64,000 bases of DNA from Halomonas meridiana (GTDB lineage: Bacteria; Pseudomonadota; Gammaproteobacteria; Pseudomonadales; Halomonadaceae), in the NCBI RefSeq assembly GCF_009846525.1, contig NZ_CP024621.1:2294001-2358000 (forward strand), given 5' to 3'. This document shows, one piece after another, positions 20,676 through 31,041 of this stretch. The stretch's first letter is position 1. Every line of letters begins with the position of its first letter. The notes under the pieces were generated by a model. That model was not told the DNA's origin, ran no database searches, and was given only the letters and a program-made list of their open reading frames with translations. The translations under genes and the position numbers were made by a program.

Positions 20676-21617
20676 TTATTGACGTGCGCGATTGAGCGTC
20701 TCTTCGAGCGCTTCTGGAAGCGGCGCTTTTACCGTCACCGGCCTGCCATTACCGGGCTCTGGAAACGTCAGCGAACGTGCGTGGAGGAATAGACGACCCA
20801 ACCCTAACTGCTTGGTCAACAAACCGCTGTCACGGGTCGCGTATTTATCGTCGCCTAACAGCGCGTGCCCGGCATGCGCGGCGTGCACACGAATCTGATG
20901 GGTGCGCCCGGTCACGGGCTCCGCTTCGATCAGCGTGACTTTCTCGAACGTCTCCACCACCGAGAAGTGAGTACGCGACACCTTGCCATTGGGGTCTACC
21001 CGTACGCGTCGCTCACCGTTGCCCGCGTCGAAACGGTCTAACCGGGCGCTTTCGTATGTTTTGCGGGCAGGCCAGCGCCCGGCGACCAGCGCCAAATAGC
21101 GCTTGTCCATGCCGTGCTTTTTCAACGCATCGTTGAGGGTAACCAGCGCATCGCGGGACTTGGCGAGTAGCAAACAGCCAGAGGTATCACGATCGAGACG
21201 ATGCACTAGCTCCAGGAACGTCAGATCGTCACGCACTTGGCGCAACGCCTCGATCAAGCCAATCTTGACACCGCTTCCTCCATGGACGGCCAGCCCGGAC
21301 GGCTTGTTCAGCACCATCCAATCGGGGCCTTCCATGATCACGCTCCCCACCAGTAGGTCGCGCAGGTTGTCGCTGACCTCTTTTACCGCCTCCTTAGGCG
21401 CTAGGCGCAGCGGCGGCACTCGTACCAAGTCGCCAGACTGAAGGCGATAATCGACCTTGACCCGTTTTTTATTGACGCGAACTTCCCCTTTACGAACGAT
21501 GCGATAAATCAGTGCGCGGGGAGCGCCTTTCAATCGCGTCATCAAAAAATTATCGATTCGCTGACCTGCTTGTTCCGGGGCGATTTCCACCCACTGTACT
21601 TCACGCCCTTCGGACAT
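20676..21617 (-). CDS. rluC: 23S rRNA pseudouridine synthase (RluC type)
   Basis: Makes pseudouridines in 23S rRNA (positions 955, 2504 and 2580 in E. coli). The 313-residue protein has an N-terminal S4 RNA-binding domain (GQRIDNFLMTRL ... KGEVRVNKKRVK) and the RluA-type catalytic motif with aspartate in VHRLDRDTSGCLLLAK, then EPVTGRTHQIRVHAAHAGH. It is divergent from rne, the same pairing as in E. coli. Confidence 0.95.
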   Translation of the reverse strand: MSEGREVQWVEIAPEQAGQRIDNFLMTRLKGAPRALIYRIVRKGEVRVNKKRVKVDYRLQSGDLVRVPPLRLAPKEAVKEVSDNLRDLLVGSVIMEGPDWMVLNKPSGLAVHGGSGVKIGLIEALRQVRDDLTFLELVHRLDRDTSGCLLLAKSRDALVTLNDALKKHGMDKRYLALVAGRWPARKTYESARLDRFDAGNGERRVRVDPNGKVSRTHFSVVETFEKVTLIEAEPVTGRTHQIRVHAAHAGHALLGDDKYATRDSGLLTKQLGLGRLFLHARSLTFPEPGNGRPVTVKAPLPEALEETLNRARQ

Positions 21618-21696
21618 TGCCGCGTACTCCTGGTGACATTCTTTAACGTCAGGCTAAAAACGGCATTCTAACGTAGACCTAGCGGCATTGCGTCAA

Positions 21697-21725
21697 TTGC
21701 TGGTGGTTGTCTTTACTGTTATATT
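21697..21725 (+). promoter_or_regulatory. Candidate rne promoter
   Basis: TTGCTG (21697-21702) and TATATT (21720-21725) are separated by exactly 17 bases. If used, it would give a leader of about 570 bases, consistent with the long regulated leader of E. coli rne. Confidence 0.45.
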
Positions 21726-21738
21726 CCAAAGCGCTCAT

Positions 21739-21774
21739 CGGCCAACGTGGCCGGGCCGAACGTGGCCCGCTTTT
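21739..21774 (+). promoter_or_regulatory. Overlapping hairpins in the rne leader (attenuator-like)
   Basis: Two hairpins share bases: CGGCC-AACGT-GGCCG (21739-21753) and CGGGCC-GAACGT-GGCCCG (21752-21769). The second is followed by CTTTTA, like a short Rho-independent terminator about 20 bases after the expected start of transcription. They cannot form fully together. Confidence 0.4.
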
Positions 21775-21904
21775 ATCACTTATGTATAGCGAAAGATGGC
21801 CCACGTTTTGCCTTCGCACCTGCCCGACAAACACGCAGGTCAGAGCGAACCAAGTAGCGATTAGTGTACGCACTGCCTACTGATAACGTATTGAAATGTA
21901 GTAA

Positions 21905-21936
21905 CTCTGTCGTTCAACCATCGTTCGACGACAGAG
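21905..21936 (+). promoter_or_regulatory. Stem-loop in the rne 5' leader
   Basis: A 9-bp perfect stem (CTCTGTCGT with ACGACAGAG) closes a 14-base loop. By analogy with the leader hairpins of E. coli rne, it could be a site where RNase E recognises its own mRNA. The rest of 21618-22305 shows no convincing gene. Confidence 0.35.
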
Positions 21937-22305
21937 AACGTCAGGCCCTACCAGCAACGGCGGGCCCGTCATTAAATAAACGTTACGCCCCTGCCAACAG
22001 CCCCTGTTCGTCACAAGGCGCTGCGACGCTGGGGCGCTAAGATCAACGCTGTGCCGATACCGGCGTTGGCGAATCGATGAATGCCAGGTGTGGGCGGTGT
22101 CAGCAGAGCCGGATGGACGTGACAGCCACCGAAACACGTTCTGCCGCCGCCACGTACTCAACGCCCTTTCGGCCGGGTTGGCACGACTGCCTTCCCGGCT
22201 TAATGCGTCAGCATAACCATGCGCCGAGCACAAGCACGCAGCACCCAGCGATTCGCCGACGCTCGCTTTCAAAGCACGTCGGCACGCCATGCTACGTGAG
22301 ACAAC

Positions 22306-25300
22306 ATGAAACGGATGCTAATTAACGCGACCCAGCCTGAAGAGCTGCGGGTCGCACTGGTAGATGGACAGCGCCTGTACGATTTGGATATCGAGTCCGG
22401 CGCTAGGGAACAGAAAAAAGCCAATATTTATCGGGGTAAGATCACCCGCGTAGAGCCCTCTCTCGAAGCTGCGTTCGTGGACTTTGGCGCTGAACGCCAT
22501 GGCTTCCTTCCTTTGAAAGAAATTTCCCGCGAATACTTCATCAAGGACGTGTCTGGTCGCCCTAGCATCAAAGAGGTGCTCAAAGAGGGCCAGGAAGTCA
22601 TCGTTCAGGTCGATAAAGAAGAGCGCGGCAACAAAGGCGCAGCGCTGACCACCTTCATCAGCCTTGCGGGTCGCTTTTTGGTATTGATGCCTAATAACCC
22701 GCGTGCAGGCGGTATTTCACGCCGTATCGAAGGCGATGATCGCAGCCAGCTCAAAGACGCGATGGGTCAGCTAACCGTTCCTGACAAAATGGGGCTGATC
22801 GTTCGTACTGCCGGCATCGGCCGCAGTTCCGAAGAGCTGCAGTGGGACCTGGATTACCTCGTGCAGGTGTGGGAATCCATCACGACGGAAGCAGGCAAAC
22901 GCTCCGCTCCGTTCCTGATCTATCGCGAATCCAACGTCATCATTCGCGCCATGCGTGACTACTTGCGCCAGGATATCGGCGAGGTATTGATCGATAGTCC
23001 CGAGATTCACGCCGAAGCGCTGGCGTTCATTCGCCAGGTCATGCCCTCGTACCAGCAGAAGATCAAGCTGTACGCGGATGAAGTCCCCCTCTTCTCCCGC
23101 TTCCAGATCGAGTCACAAATCGAAACCGCCTACCAGCGGGAAGTGAAGCTGCCGTCGGGTGGTTCGATCGTGATCGACCACACCGAAGCCCTGGTCTCCA
23201 TCGACATCAACTCTGCACGCGCCACGCGGGGCAGTGATATCGAGGAAACCGCGCTGCAAACCAACTCTGAGGCCGCCGACGAGATCGCCCGTCAGCTGCG
23301 CCTTCGGGATATTGGCGGCTTGGTCGTGATCGACTTCATCGACATGGGGCCTGCACGCAATCAGCGTGAAGTCGAAAACCGCATGCGCGACGCGCTGAAG
23401 CTAGACCGCGCACGCGTTCAAATCGGACGCATTTCACGCTTCGGCCTGATGGAAATGTCGCGGCAGCGCCTGCGTCCCTCCTTGGGCGAAACCAGCGGCG
23501 TTGTGTGCCCGCGCTGTAACGGTCAGGGCACCATTCGTGACGTGCGCTCGCTATCGCTCTCCATCATGCGCCTGATCGAAGAAGAGGCCATGAAAGAGCG
23601 CAGCGCCCAGATTCGCGCCATCCTGCCGGTCCCGGTGGCCACGTATCTGTTGAACGAAAAGCGCAGCGTGCTGGCGGATATCGAGTCGCGTCAAGGCGTT
23701 CGGGTCGTCCTGCTTCCCAGCCCTGACATGGACACGCCCCATTACGATGTCCAGCGCCTGCGGGATGATCATTTAGACGAAGATGACAGCCACTCGCTCT
23801 CCAGCTTCGAGCTGTCGACCGACACCGACGTCGGCAAAGAGCCAGACCCAAGCTTTGCGCCGCCGGCGCAGCGTGCCGAAGCTGCAGTGAAGAGCGTCGT
23901 GCATAACGCCCCGGCGCCTGCATCGCTGCAAACCGAAGAAGCGCCTGCTAAAGCCGCTGCCCCAGCGCCCGCCGCCGAACAGCCTAGCGTGCTCGGCCGC
24001 TTCATCCGTGGCTTTGCCAAGCTATTGGGCGGTGATGACAGCGCTCACCAGACGGCCAACGAGGCGGAAGCGCCACGTAAGGCATCCGAGCAGCCAAGCC
24101 GCCCGCCCCGCAACGAGCGACGCAGCAAACCGGCTCAGGAGCGTAACGACAGCACGCCCAAGCAGGAACAGCGCAGCGATAACGCCAAGAGCGATCAGCG
24201 CGGCAACGCGGCGGGGAACACCGGATCACGTAACGAAGATGCCAGCGACAAGCGCAGCGGCCCAAGCCGTACGCGTAATCGCCGCCGCCACCCCCAACAA
24301 GACGATAGCAAAGGCCAAGAGAACGCGAAAAACACGCGTCAACAGAGCCCTAAAGAGAGCGTAAAAGAGAGCCCGAAAGAGACCTCCAAGGAGGAGTCTG
24401 GTAAACCTCAGGAGCCTCGTCGCGACAAGCCACGGGAGAACAAACCCAAGCAGGACAAGCAGGACAAGCAGGAGGAGCGCGCACCTGCAGCGCAGGCCGA
24501 CGACAGCCAGCAGGATGACGGCAAGCCGAAGCGCACCCGCAACAACCCGCGCAACCGCTCGCGTAAACAGGCGCTCAACCCGCAGGCCGAAGCCGAGCAG
24601 TTGAAGCTGCAAGCGGACGCTGCAAAGGCGCCCCAAGCCACTGATGACTCCGCCAGCACAGCCCCCGCAGATGCGGCTCCTAGCGCTGATGCCTCCTCCC
24701 AGGCAGCCGAAGCCCCTCAGGCCACGGCCACCGAGGCGCCGACTGACGCCGAGACGATGCAACGCGAACAGGCCGCCCAACCTGCGGAAGCGAGTCCTGA
24801 AGTGAGCTCTGGAGAAAGCAGTGGAGAAAGCACTGAAGAGAGCACTGAAGAGAGCACTACCTCAGAGCGTGCAGCCAACAGTGGCGACAAAGCTCGCAAA
24901 TCGACGCGCCAGCGCCGTCAATCCAAGCCGGAAGCCGACGCTAAAGACGCAGCGGTACCGGTCACGCCGCAGGCCGAGCCCGCCTCCACGGAAGCAGCTA
25001 GCCCTGCGGAGCCTGACGACGTTACTGCAGCGCGCACGCCCACCGCTGATAGGCAGGAATCGCGTGTAGAGGCGTCAGCAACAGAGGCACCCAAAACCGA
25101 CGCGCCCGATACACGCGTTGCCGAAGCAAGCGATGACCAGGCCCAGCCAGCCGATCATGCCACAGCGCCGCAGTCCACGGATGCGTCTCAAACGCCCGAG
25201 ACCACCCCGGCAGAGGCCGAGGCAAGCAGCACTGCGCCTGACCAAGCACACGCCGAAGCAGCGGAAAACAACGCACAGGCAGCGCCGGTAGCAGACGTCG

Positions 25301-25716
25301 ACACCCAGTCCAAAGCGGAAACGGCGGAAACGGCGGAAACGGCGGAAACGGCGGAAACGGCGGAGCAAGATAACGTTGACACAGCGCCCTCTGCAAAGCC
25401 TGAAGACGCACCGACCTCCGAGGCTACCTCTCCAGCAAGCGAACGAACTGCCGAGAAGACGCCCAGCGATGCCGTCGCCGACGAAGCGACATCCGCGATG
25501 CCCCCTGCGACCGAGCAGGAGCCTGCGGCCACTGCTACGACCGAGCAGGAGCCTGCGGCCACTGCTACGACCGACGAGGTGTCTGCGCCAGCGCCTGCTA
25601 GCGTTGCCACCGACGAGGAAGCGCCTAAACCGCGCCGTCGTCGCCGTCGTGCCCATAACGATCCGCGTGAGCTGCGCAAGCAGCAGAACGCTCAAGGCCA
25701 AAACTCGCAAGAGTAA
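22306..25716 (+). CDS. rne: Ribonuclease E
   Basis: Essential endoribonuclease and scaffold of the RNA degradosome; processes rRNA and tRNA and starts mRNA decay. The 1136-residue protein starts [18 protein letters not shown], as in E. coli. It has the S1 domain near residues 35-120, catalytic aspartates D300 (VSIDINS) and D343 (VVIDFIDM), and the Zn-link CPRC (C401, C404). A likely amphipathic membrane-anchoring helix ([15 protein letters not shown]) lies near 562-576. The C-terminal half is disordered, rich in Glu/Ala/Lys, with Arg-rich stretches and tandem repeats, and ends in [18 protein letters not shown]. Its NDPR motif resembles the partner-binding motif described in Pseudomonas RNase E (recalled). 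It is divergent from rluC behind a ~690-base region. Confidence 0.97.
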   Translation: MKRMLINATQPEELRVALVDGQRLYDLDIESGAREQKKANIYRGKITRVEPSLEAAFVDFGAERHGFLPLKEISREYFIKDVSGRPSIKEVLKEGQEVIVQVDKEERGNKGAALTTFISLAGRFLVLMPNNPRAGGISRRIEGDDRSQLKDAMGQLTVPDKMGLIVRTAGIGRSSEELQWDLDYLVQVWESITTEAGKRSAPFLIYRESNVIIRAMRDYLRQDIGEVLIDSPEIHAEALAFIRQVMPSYQQKIKLYADEVPLFSRFQIESQIETAYQREVKLPSGGSIVIDHTEALVSIDINSARATRGSDIEETALQTNSEAADEIARQLRLRDIGGLVVIDFIDMGPARNQREVENRMRDALKLDRARVQIGRISRFGLMEMSRQRLRPSLGETSGVVCPRCNGQGTIRDVRSLSLSIMRLIEEEAMKERSAQIRAILPVPVATYLLNEKRSVLADIESRQGVRVVLLPSPDMDTPHYDVQRLRDDHLDEDDSHSLSSFELSTDTDVGKEPDPSFAPPAQRAEAAVKSVVHNAPAPASLQTEEAPAKAAAPAPAAEQPSVLGRFIRGFAKLLGGDDSAHQTANEAEAPRKASEQPSRPPRNERRSKPAQERNDSTPKQEQRSDNAKSDQRGNAAGNTGSRNEDASDKRSGPSRTRNRRRHPQQDDSKGQENAKNTRQQSPKESVKESPKETSKEESGKPQEPRRDKPRENKPKQDKQDKQEERAPAAQADDSQQDDGKPKRTRNNPRNRSRKQALNPQAEAEQLKLQADAAKAPQATDDSASTAPADAAPSADASSQAAEAPQATATEAPTDAETMQREQAAQPAEASPEVSSGESSGESTEESTEESTTSERAANSGDKARKSTRQRRQSKPEADAKDAAVPVTPQAEPASTEAASPAEPDDVTAARTPTADRQESRVEASATEAPKTDAPDTRVAEASDDQAQPADHATAPQSTDASQTPETTPAEAEASSTAPDQAHAEAAENNAQAAPVADVDTQSKAETAETAETAETAETAEQDNVDTAPSAKPEDAPTSEATSPASERTAEKTPSDAVADEATSAMPPATEQEPAATATTEQEPAATATTDEVSAPAPASVATDEEAPKPRRRRRRAHNDPRELRKQQNAQGQNSQE
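25315..25359 (+). repeat. 9-bp tandem repeat in the rne tail (five units)
   Basis: GCGGAAACG repeats five times in frame and encodes an Ala-Glu-Thr ladder. Perfect copies suggest recent slippage; copy number may vary between strains. Confidence 0.9.
25510..25569 (+). repeat. 30-bp direct duplication in the rne tail
   Basis: Two identical adjacent 30-base units (25510-25539 and 25540-25569) each encode [10 protein letters not shown]. In frame, in the disordered C-terminal region. Confidence 0.9.
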
Positions 25717-25730
25717 CGGCCAGACACGAA

Positions 25731-25757
25731 AAACCCCGCTCCGGCGGGGTTTTTTTA
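25731..25757. terminator. Rho-independent terminator after rne, shared with murB
   Basis: ACCCCGC-TCCG-GCGGGGT (7-bp stem, tetraloop) is flanked by A's and seven T's. It lies between the rne stop and the converging murB stop; clear for rne and possibly bidirectional. Confidence 0.85.
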
Positions 25758-25776
25758 TGGCAGCAAGAAGCGCGGT

Positions 25777-26796
25777 TTAAACCACACGAGGCTCCGGCTC
25801 TAGCGTCACGGCAAACCGCTCGTGTACGGCGTTTGCCACGCTCTCTGCAAAACGCAGCAGCCCAGGACGGTCGCCTCCCCCAAAGTGCACGAGCACTAGC
25901 GCTTGTCGCTCATGCACGCCAAATGCGCCGTCACGATGCCCCTTCAACCCACACTGATCGATCAGCCATCCTGCCGCCAGCTTGGTGTGCTGATGGGCTT
26001 GAGGAAAGTGCGGCATCTGCGGATATGCTTGCAGAAGTCGCTGCGCGTGTGCATCACTTACCACTGGATTCTTGAAGAAACTACCCGCATTGGCGAGCAC
26101 GGCCGGATCCGGCAACTTCTCTTGACGAATGGCGCAGACCGCCTGAGCGACCGCCAGTGGCGTGGGCGAAGCCGATATGCGGGACGCCAAATCGCCATAG
26201 CCCAGCACGGGACGTGGGTGCTCGGAAAGCCGAAGAGCCAATTGAGTAATCACCACTCGACCCGCCAGTGCCCGTTTGAAGATACTATCGCGATAGCCGA
26301 ACTGACAGGCCTTGGCGCTCAACCAGCGCGCCTCCCCCGTAGCCAGCTCGACCACCTGGACACCTTCCAGCACATCGCTCAGCTCGACGCCGTAGGCCCC
26401 GATGTTCTGTACCGGCGCCGCACCGCAATCACCTGGAATGAGCGCCAGATTCTCCGTTCCCCAAAGCCCTCTGGCCGCCAAGGCCATGACCAGCGAGTGC
26501 CAGTTGACGCCAGCGCCGACGAACGCCACAACGCCCTCTTCCCGGCGCTCCAACCACCAGTGGTTAAGCGCCGGTCGCAGCGCCATGCCCATGAGAGTAG
26601 GCGGCAACAGTACGTTGCTGCCACCGCCGAGCAGAGTGATGGGCCACTGCTGGGCATGGGCATGGTGAAGCGCCGCCTGTAGGTTCGATAGCGTGGTGGG
26701 CGCGGCATAGTGCTCTACCCGACAGGGTAGGCGCAGCGTATTGGCAGCAGACAAATCCACCCAAGCGGCTGATTGGTTCACAGCGTCAGCGACCAC
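25777..26796 (-). CDS. murB: UDP-N-acetylenolpyruvoylglucosamine reductase
   Basis: FAD/NADPH enzyme that makes UDP-MurNAc. The 339-residue protein, of the longer type I family, shows TLLGGGSNVLLP, the NLALIPGDCGAAPVQNIGAYGVE motif (read as two parts), CQFGYRDSIFK, and the proton-donor serine region NAGSFFKNP. The start is GTG at 26796, overlapping the upstream phosphatase gene by 11 bases; GTG at 26781 is possible. It is the last gene of the comEC-murB run and ends at a terminator shared with rne. Confidence 0.94.
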   Translation of the reverse strand: MVADAVNQSAAWVDLSAANTLRLPCRVEHYAAPTTLSNLQAALHHAHAQQWPITLLGGGSNVLLPPTLMGMALRPALNHWWLERREEGVVAFVGAGVNWHSLVMALAARGLWGTENLALIPGDCGAAPVQNIGAYGVELSDVLEGVQVVELATGEARWLSAKACQFGYRDSIFKRALAGRVVITQLALRLSEHPRPVLGYGDLASRISASPTPLAVAQAVCAIRQEKLPDPAVLANAGSFFKNPVVSDAHAQRLLQAYPQMPHFPQAHQHTKLAAGWLIDQCGLKGHRDGAFGVHERQALVLVHFGGGDRPGLLRFAESVANAVHERFAVTLEPEPRVV

Positions 26797-27253
26797 GGGT
26801 TAGCTCGTCGATCAATCCAGCACTGGCCTGCTCGATCATGTCCAACACCTGCTCGAACCCCTCCTCGCCGCCATAGTAGGGGTCGGGCACATCGGTATTG
26901 GGCAACCCGGCATACTCCAACAGCAACCCTGTTTTGGCCTGACTATCGGCGGGCTGTAACGCCCGAATGGCCGCCAAGTTGTCGCGATCCATGCCCAGCA
27001 CGTAATCGAACGCATGGAAGTCGTTCACCGTTAGCTGTCGAGCACGCAAGTGGCTGATGTCGACGCCACGCCGACGTGCGGCCGCCTGGGCGCGCGGGTC
27101 AGGGGCTTTACCCACGTGCCAATCGCCCACGCCGCAGGAGTCGATGTCGATACGTTGAGTGAGCCCTGCCCGCGCCAACGCCTGCTGAAAAACGCCTTCC
27201 GCCGTGGGTGAACGGCAGATGTTGCCCAAGCAAACAAACAGTACGCGTGTCAT
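26786..27253 (-). CDS. Low-molecular-weight protein-tyrosine phosphatase
   Basis: A 155-residue phosphatase with the P-loop CX5R ([14 protein letters not shown]) at the N-terminus and the general-acid aspartate in [12 protein letters not shown]. Homologs act on bacterial tyrosine kinases for polysaccharide export or on small phosphoesters; the target here is unknown. ATG at 27253 overlaps the kdsB stop (ATGA). A longer in-frame start would add about 94 residues of unlikely sequence. Confidence 0.92.
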   Translation of the reverse strand: MTRVLFVCLGNICRSPTAEGVFQQALARAGLTQRIDIDSCGVGDWHVGKAPDPRAQAAARRRGVDISHLRARQLTVNDFHAFDYVLGMDRDNLAAIRALQPADSQAKTGLLLEYAGLPNTDVPDPYYGGEEGFEQVLDMIEQASAGLIDELTRGR

Positions 27254-28035
27254 GACTGCCCCCCTTCTACCGCCAACAGCGCTCTGACGCGAGCTAGATC
27301 CTCTTCCGTATCCACACCGGCGGGGTTCACCGCACCGGCCAACGCTACCTGAATCGCGTAGCCATGCTGAAGGGCGCGCAGCTGCTCTAACTGCTCCAAC
27401 TGCTCTAGCGTGGAGGTCGGCAGATCCTGATAGGCTGCCAAAAAGCTTGCCCGATAAGCGTAGATACCGATATGGCGTAGCCATGCGTCGGTGTCCAATA
27501 AGTTGGGGGGATGTTTGAAATGCTCCCGATCCCACGGGATCGGCGCACGCGAGAAATACAGCGCCCGCCCTTGAAGCGAACGCACGACTTTCACCACGTT
27601 AGGATTGAAGAGCGTGTCCACATCCGTGATCGGTTCCGCCAAAGTGGCCATCGCGGCATCGGGATCGTCGGCCAAACGGAGCGCCACCTGATCGATGAGC
27701 ACGGGAGGGATAAGCGGCTCATCTCCCTGGACATTGACTACCAGCGTCTCGTCGCTAAGGCCGAGCGTCTCGGCGACTTCGGCCAACCGGTCCGTGCCTG
27801 ACGGATGGTCGTCGCGCGTCATAATGACGTCTGCCCCGTAGGGCAACATGGCCTCACGAATACGCTCGTCGTCGGTGGCAATGACTACGCGGCTTGCCTG
27901 GCTTTGGCTGGCCCGCCGCCACACATGCGCCACCATCGGCTCTCCCGCAATGTCCAGCAGCGGTTTACCCGGCAGCCGCGAGGAGCCAAACCGGGCGGGC
28001 ACTACGGCGATAAACGGCGTCGACGTATCTGCCAT
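27250..28035 (-). CDS. kdsB: 3-deoxy-manno-octulosonate cytidylyltransferase
   Basis: Activates KDO to CMP-KDO for LPS inner core synthesis. The 261-residue protein has [19 protein letters not shown] at the N-terminus, [11 protein letters not shown], and [12 protein letters not shown], then the leucine/glutamate-rich [13 protein letters not shown] helix seen in the family. ATG at 28035 shares TGATG with the Trm112 gene stop. Order lpxK-Trm112-kdsB is common in gammaproteobacteria. Confidence 0.95.
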   Translation of the reverse strand: MADTSTPFIAVVPARFGSSRLPGKPLLDIAGEPMVAHVWRRASQSQASRVVIATDDERIREAMLPYGADVIMTRDDHPSGTDRLAEVAETLGLSDETLVVNVQGDEPLIPPVLIDQVALRLADDPDAAMATLAEPITDVDTLFNPNVVKVVRSLQGRALYFSRAPIPWDREHFKHPPNLLDTDAWLRHIGIYAYRASFLAAYQDLPTSTLEQLEQLEQLRALQHGYAIQVALAGAVNPAGVDTEEDLARVRALLAVEGGQS

Positions 28036-28244
28036 CACGCCTCCCCGGTACGGCCAGGTGACGTGGACAGCTTCTCGTCGGCATCCATCTGCCGCGCCTC
28101 TTCGGGCAGCATGACAGGAATGCCGTCCTTGATCGGGTAAGCCAACCCGTCGTAATGGCAGCAAAGCTCCTGAGCTTCGCGGTCGTACTTCAGCTTGCCG
28201 TTACACAGTGGGCAAACCAGCATTGCCAGCAGTTCCTTATCCAT
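28035..28244 (-). CDS. Trm112-family zinc-ribbon protein (YcaR-like)
   Basis: A 69-residue protein with the Trm112-like CPLCNGKL, then [20 protein letters not shown]. Members bind zinc and may act as partners for methyltransferases; bacterial roles are poorly known. It overlaps the lpxK stop by 8 bases and kdsB by one base, so it is tightly coupled to LPS genes. Confidence 0.92.
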   Translation of the reverse strand: MDKELLAMLVCPLCNGKLKYDREAQELCCHYDGLAYPIKDGIPVMLPEEARQMDADEKLSTSPGRTGEA

Positions 28245-29253
28245 CGGTGCTTCCCCTTTGAGTCAAGTCGGACAGCCTGTCGCGCAGCCAGTCCTCAAAT
28301 GCACGTGGAAGCTGGGCTTCCACCTCCAGTACCCAGCTATCAGGCGGTGCGAACGCCTGACACTTCACGGCGTCTTTCGCCGTCATGATGATGGGGTGCT
28401 TCGATGCAAACCGAAACGTATTGGCATCGAAAGGCTGGTGATCGGCCAACGGATGCATCTCTCCGCTGACACCTAACGTCCGCAGCGTATCGAAAAAGCG
28501 CTGTGGATGACCAATGCCCGCCAATCCGTGAACCGGTAACGAGAAAGGCAGCGGTGCCAGAGGGCGCTGCTCTCCGGAGCTCAGGTGGCGCCAGCGCGTG
28601 GGTACCAGCGTCATGGGCACGCTGTCGATCTTCAACGGGCGCTGCAAAGCTCCATTGACGATCACCGCATCCACGCTCGCTAGCCTAGCCGCCGATTCCC
28701 TCAACGGCCCTGCCGGAAGACAGCGTTGATTACCCAGCCCCCGGGTGCCATCGATCACCACTAATTCAATATCGCGCCCCAGGGCCAAATGCTGCAAGCC
28801 ATCGTCGCTGATCACTATGTCGCAGCCCTGCTGCACTAGCATAGCGGCCCCCCGGGCGCGCTGTGGATCAGCCACGACCGGCACGCCGGTCTGCTGCGCC
28901 AGCATGAGCGGCTCGTCACCACTGTGCTGCGGGTCCGTTGCCGAGGTTACCAGCAAGGGATAGAGCGGCGCTTTGCCTCCATAGCCCCGGGTGACGATAC
29001 CCGGCGAAAACCCTTGGGCCTGCAGCCAGCGGCTGAGCCATGCCACCAGCGGAGATTTGCCGGTGCCGCCTAGCGTGATGTTGCCGACCACGATCACGGG
29101 CACCGGCACTCGCCGTACCATTTGTTGACCAAGCGCATAGCGCGTTGCACGCCGCTTCATAAGATAACGGTATAAATTACCCAGGGGGTAGAGCGGGGTC
29201 AGCCAAGCGCTACCGTCATAGGCAGCTTTCAACCAACGCTCGGCCAAGCTCAT
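28237..29253 (-). CDS. lpxK: Tetraacyldisaccharide 4'-kinase
   Basis: Adds the 4' phosphate in lipid A synthesis at the inner membrane. The 338-residue protein has the Walker A region [40 protein letters not shown] and the later [13 protein letters not shown]. The start ATG at 29253 overlaps msbA (ATGA), so the kinase and the flippase for its product are co-translated. Confidence 0.95.
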   Translation of the reverse strand: MSLAERWLKAAYDGSAWLTPLYPLGNLYRYLMKRRATRYALGQQMVRRVPVPVIVVGNITLGGTGKSPLVAWLSRWLQAQGFSPGIVTRGYGGKAPLYPLLVTSATDPQHSGDEPLMLAQQTGVPVVADPQRARGAAMLVQQGCDIVISDDGLQHLALGRDIELVVIDGTRGLGNQRCLPAGPLRESAARLASVDAVIVNGALQRPLKIDSVPMTLVPTRWRHLSSGEQRPLAPLPFSLPVHGLAGIGHPQRFFDTLRTLGVSGEMHPLADHQPFDANTFRFASKHPIIMTAKDAVKCQAFAPPDSWVLEVEAQLPRAFEDWLRDRLSDLTQRGSTDG

Positions 29254-30986
29254 TCGTTCTCCTGGAACTGCAGTTGATGGAGCGCAGCGTACGCCCCACC
29301 CTTTTCCAGCAGCACCTGATGGGTGCCCTGCTCCACGATTCGCCCTTGATCCATCACCAAAATGCGATCGGCGCGCTCAATGGTAGAGAGGCGATGGGCA
29401 ATCACGAGCGTGGTGCGCCCTTGGCATACATGCTCCAGCGCTTTTTGAATATAGCGCTCGGATTCCGTGTCGAGGGCGGAGGTCGCTTCGTCCAAAATCA
29501 AAATCGGGGCGTCTTTGAAGATTGCTCGTGCAATGGCAAGCCGCTGACGCTGCCCGCCTGAGAGCATGACGCCGTTCTCCCCGACTACCGTCGCATACCC
29601 TTCAGGCAGCTTTTCGATGAACTCGCTGGCATAGGCAGCTTCGGCCGCTGCCTTGATGGCTGCCGGATCGGGGTCTGTCACCCCATAGGCAATATTGTCG
29701 GCAATCGACGCATTGAACAGCGTGACCTGTTGGGAGACCAGCGCAATGTTCTGACGCAGCGGACCTAGGGCGTACTCATCGGCATTCACGCCATCGATCA
29801 AGATACGCCCCTCGCTGGGACGGTAGAAACGCGGCAGCAGGCTCACCAGGGTGGACTTACCGCTTCCCGAGCGGCCCACAATGGCAACCAGCTCGCCTGG
29901 GGCAACGTCCAGATTCACGTGATGCAACACATTTGGCTGGTCGTCCCCATAGCGGAAGCTGACATCCTCGATCATCACATGGCCGGTCAGCTTGCTGGGG
30001 AGTCGGGTGCCTTCGTCTCGTTCCGGCGCAAGGTCAAGTAGGCCAAACAGCTCAGACGCCGCTGCAATCCCTTTTTGAATCTCACCGTTGATTTCGGTGA
30101 GCTGACGTACCGGTTTGATCATCAGCGCAGCGGCCGTAATGAAGGCAACGAACTCGCCCGGCGTCATGTTTTCCATGAGCGAAGGCGCCATGGCCAGCCA
30201 CACCAGTAGCGCCATGGATATCGCTACCAGCATCAGCACGACAGGCGAGCTGACCGCACGTGTCATGGCCTCTTTCATACTTTGCCGACGATTCTCTTCA
30301 CTGACCCGCTCGAAGCGCTGCTTTTCGTAAGCCTCTGCGCCATGGGTCCGCACCACGCGATACCCCGACAGTGCCTCCGACGCCACGTGCGTCACATCGC
30401 CCATGGAGTGCTGAATGCGCTTGGAAATGCGCCGAAACCGCTTGCTCACGTAGCTCACCACACCGGCAATGATCGGGGTAACCCCCAAAAACAGCAGCGT
30501 TAGCATCCAATTGGTCCAAAACAGATAGCCAATAAGACCAATCACGAACAGCCCTTCTCTCAGGATGATCGTAACGGCATTGGTCGCGGCTCCCGCCACC
30601 TGTTCGACATGATAGGTCACTCGAGACACCAAATGGCCGCTGGAGTGATGGTCGAAGAAGCGCCCCGGTAGGTGCAACAAGTGCGCGAACACGTCACAGC
30701 GCAGGGTGTGGATTACATAGCGCCCAACGTATGCCATAAAATAAGTGCTCAAAAACGTTCCTAGACCGCGGGAAGCAAACATGAGCACCACGAACAGCGG
30801 CAGAAAAAAACGGAAAGCGGCATCGGGGTTTTGAATCCCATCGATCAGCCGCTTCATCATCTCCGCCAGCGCGGTGCTCGACGCTGCGTAAATCACGAAA
30901 CCTACCACCGCTAGCGCAAACGCGCGCCAGTGTGGCTTCACGTAACCCAATAACCGCTTATATAACATCCAACCTGAATCAGTCAC
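29250..30986 (-). CDS. msbA: Lipid A flippase, ABC transporter MsbA
   Basis: Flips lipid A-core across the inner membrane using ATP. The 578-residue half-transporter has six helices in the first ~320 residues (for example LTLLFLGVTPIIAGVVSYV) and a nucleotide-binding domain with Walker A VGRSGSGKST, signature LSGGQRQRLAIAR, Walker B ILILDEATSALD and an H-loop in VIAHRLSTIE. The start is GTG at 30986. It sits between comEC and lpxK; in Pseudomonas exbB/exbD-like genes occupy this slot (recalled). Confidence 0.95.
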   Translation of the reverse strand: MTDSGWMLYKRLLGYVKPHWRAFALAVVGFVIYAASSTALAEMMKRLIDGIQNPDAAFRFFLPLFVVLMFASRGLGTFLSTYFMAYVGRYVIHTLRCDVFAHLLHLPGRFFDHHSSGHLVSRVTYHVEQVAGAATNAVTIILREGLFVIGLIGYLFWTNWMLTLLFLGVTPIIAGVVSYVSKRFRRISKRIQHSMGDVTHVASEALSGYRVVRTHGAEAYEKQRFERVSEENRRQSMKEAMTRAVSSPVVLMLVAISMALLVWLAMAPSLMENMTPGEFVAFITAAALMIKPVRQLTEINGEIQKGIAAASELFGLLDLAPERDEGTRLPSKLTGHVMIEDVSFRYGDDQPNVLHHVNLDVAPGELVAIVGRSGSGKSTLVSLLPRFYRPSEGRILIDGVNADEYALGPLRQNIALVSQQVTLFNASIADNIAYGVTDPDPAAIKAAAEAAYASEFIEKLPEGYATVVGENGVMLSGGQRQRLAIARAIFKDAPILILDEATSALDTESERYIQKALEHVCQGRTTLVIAHRLSTIERADRILVMDQGRIVEQGTHQVLLEKGGAYAALHQLQFQENE

Positions 30987-31041
30987 ACGCGCTCCCGGCA
31001 GTAGTGTGCAGTGGGGCGATTCTACCTGATGGTGGCCCGCT

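Noticed and set aside
21877..22290. 137-codon minus-strand frame in the rne leader
   Set aside because: Composition is unlike a protein, there is no domain or ribosome site, and the region is better read as leader RNA.
25315..25569. Possible CRISPR-like array
   Set aside because: Repeats are short, contiguous, without spacers and in frame in rne.
24226..25710. Several long antisense frames (up to 211 codons) over the rne tail
   Set aside because: They are low-complexity mirrors of Glu/Ala/Lys repeats, with no ribosome sites or recognisable domains.
27366..27412. Repeat in kdsB encoding [10 protein letters not shown]
   Set aside because: A similar leucine/glutamate helix occurs in KdsB homologs, so it is a normal family feature.
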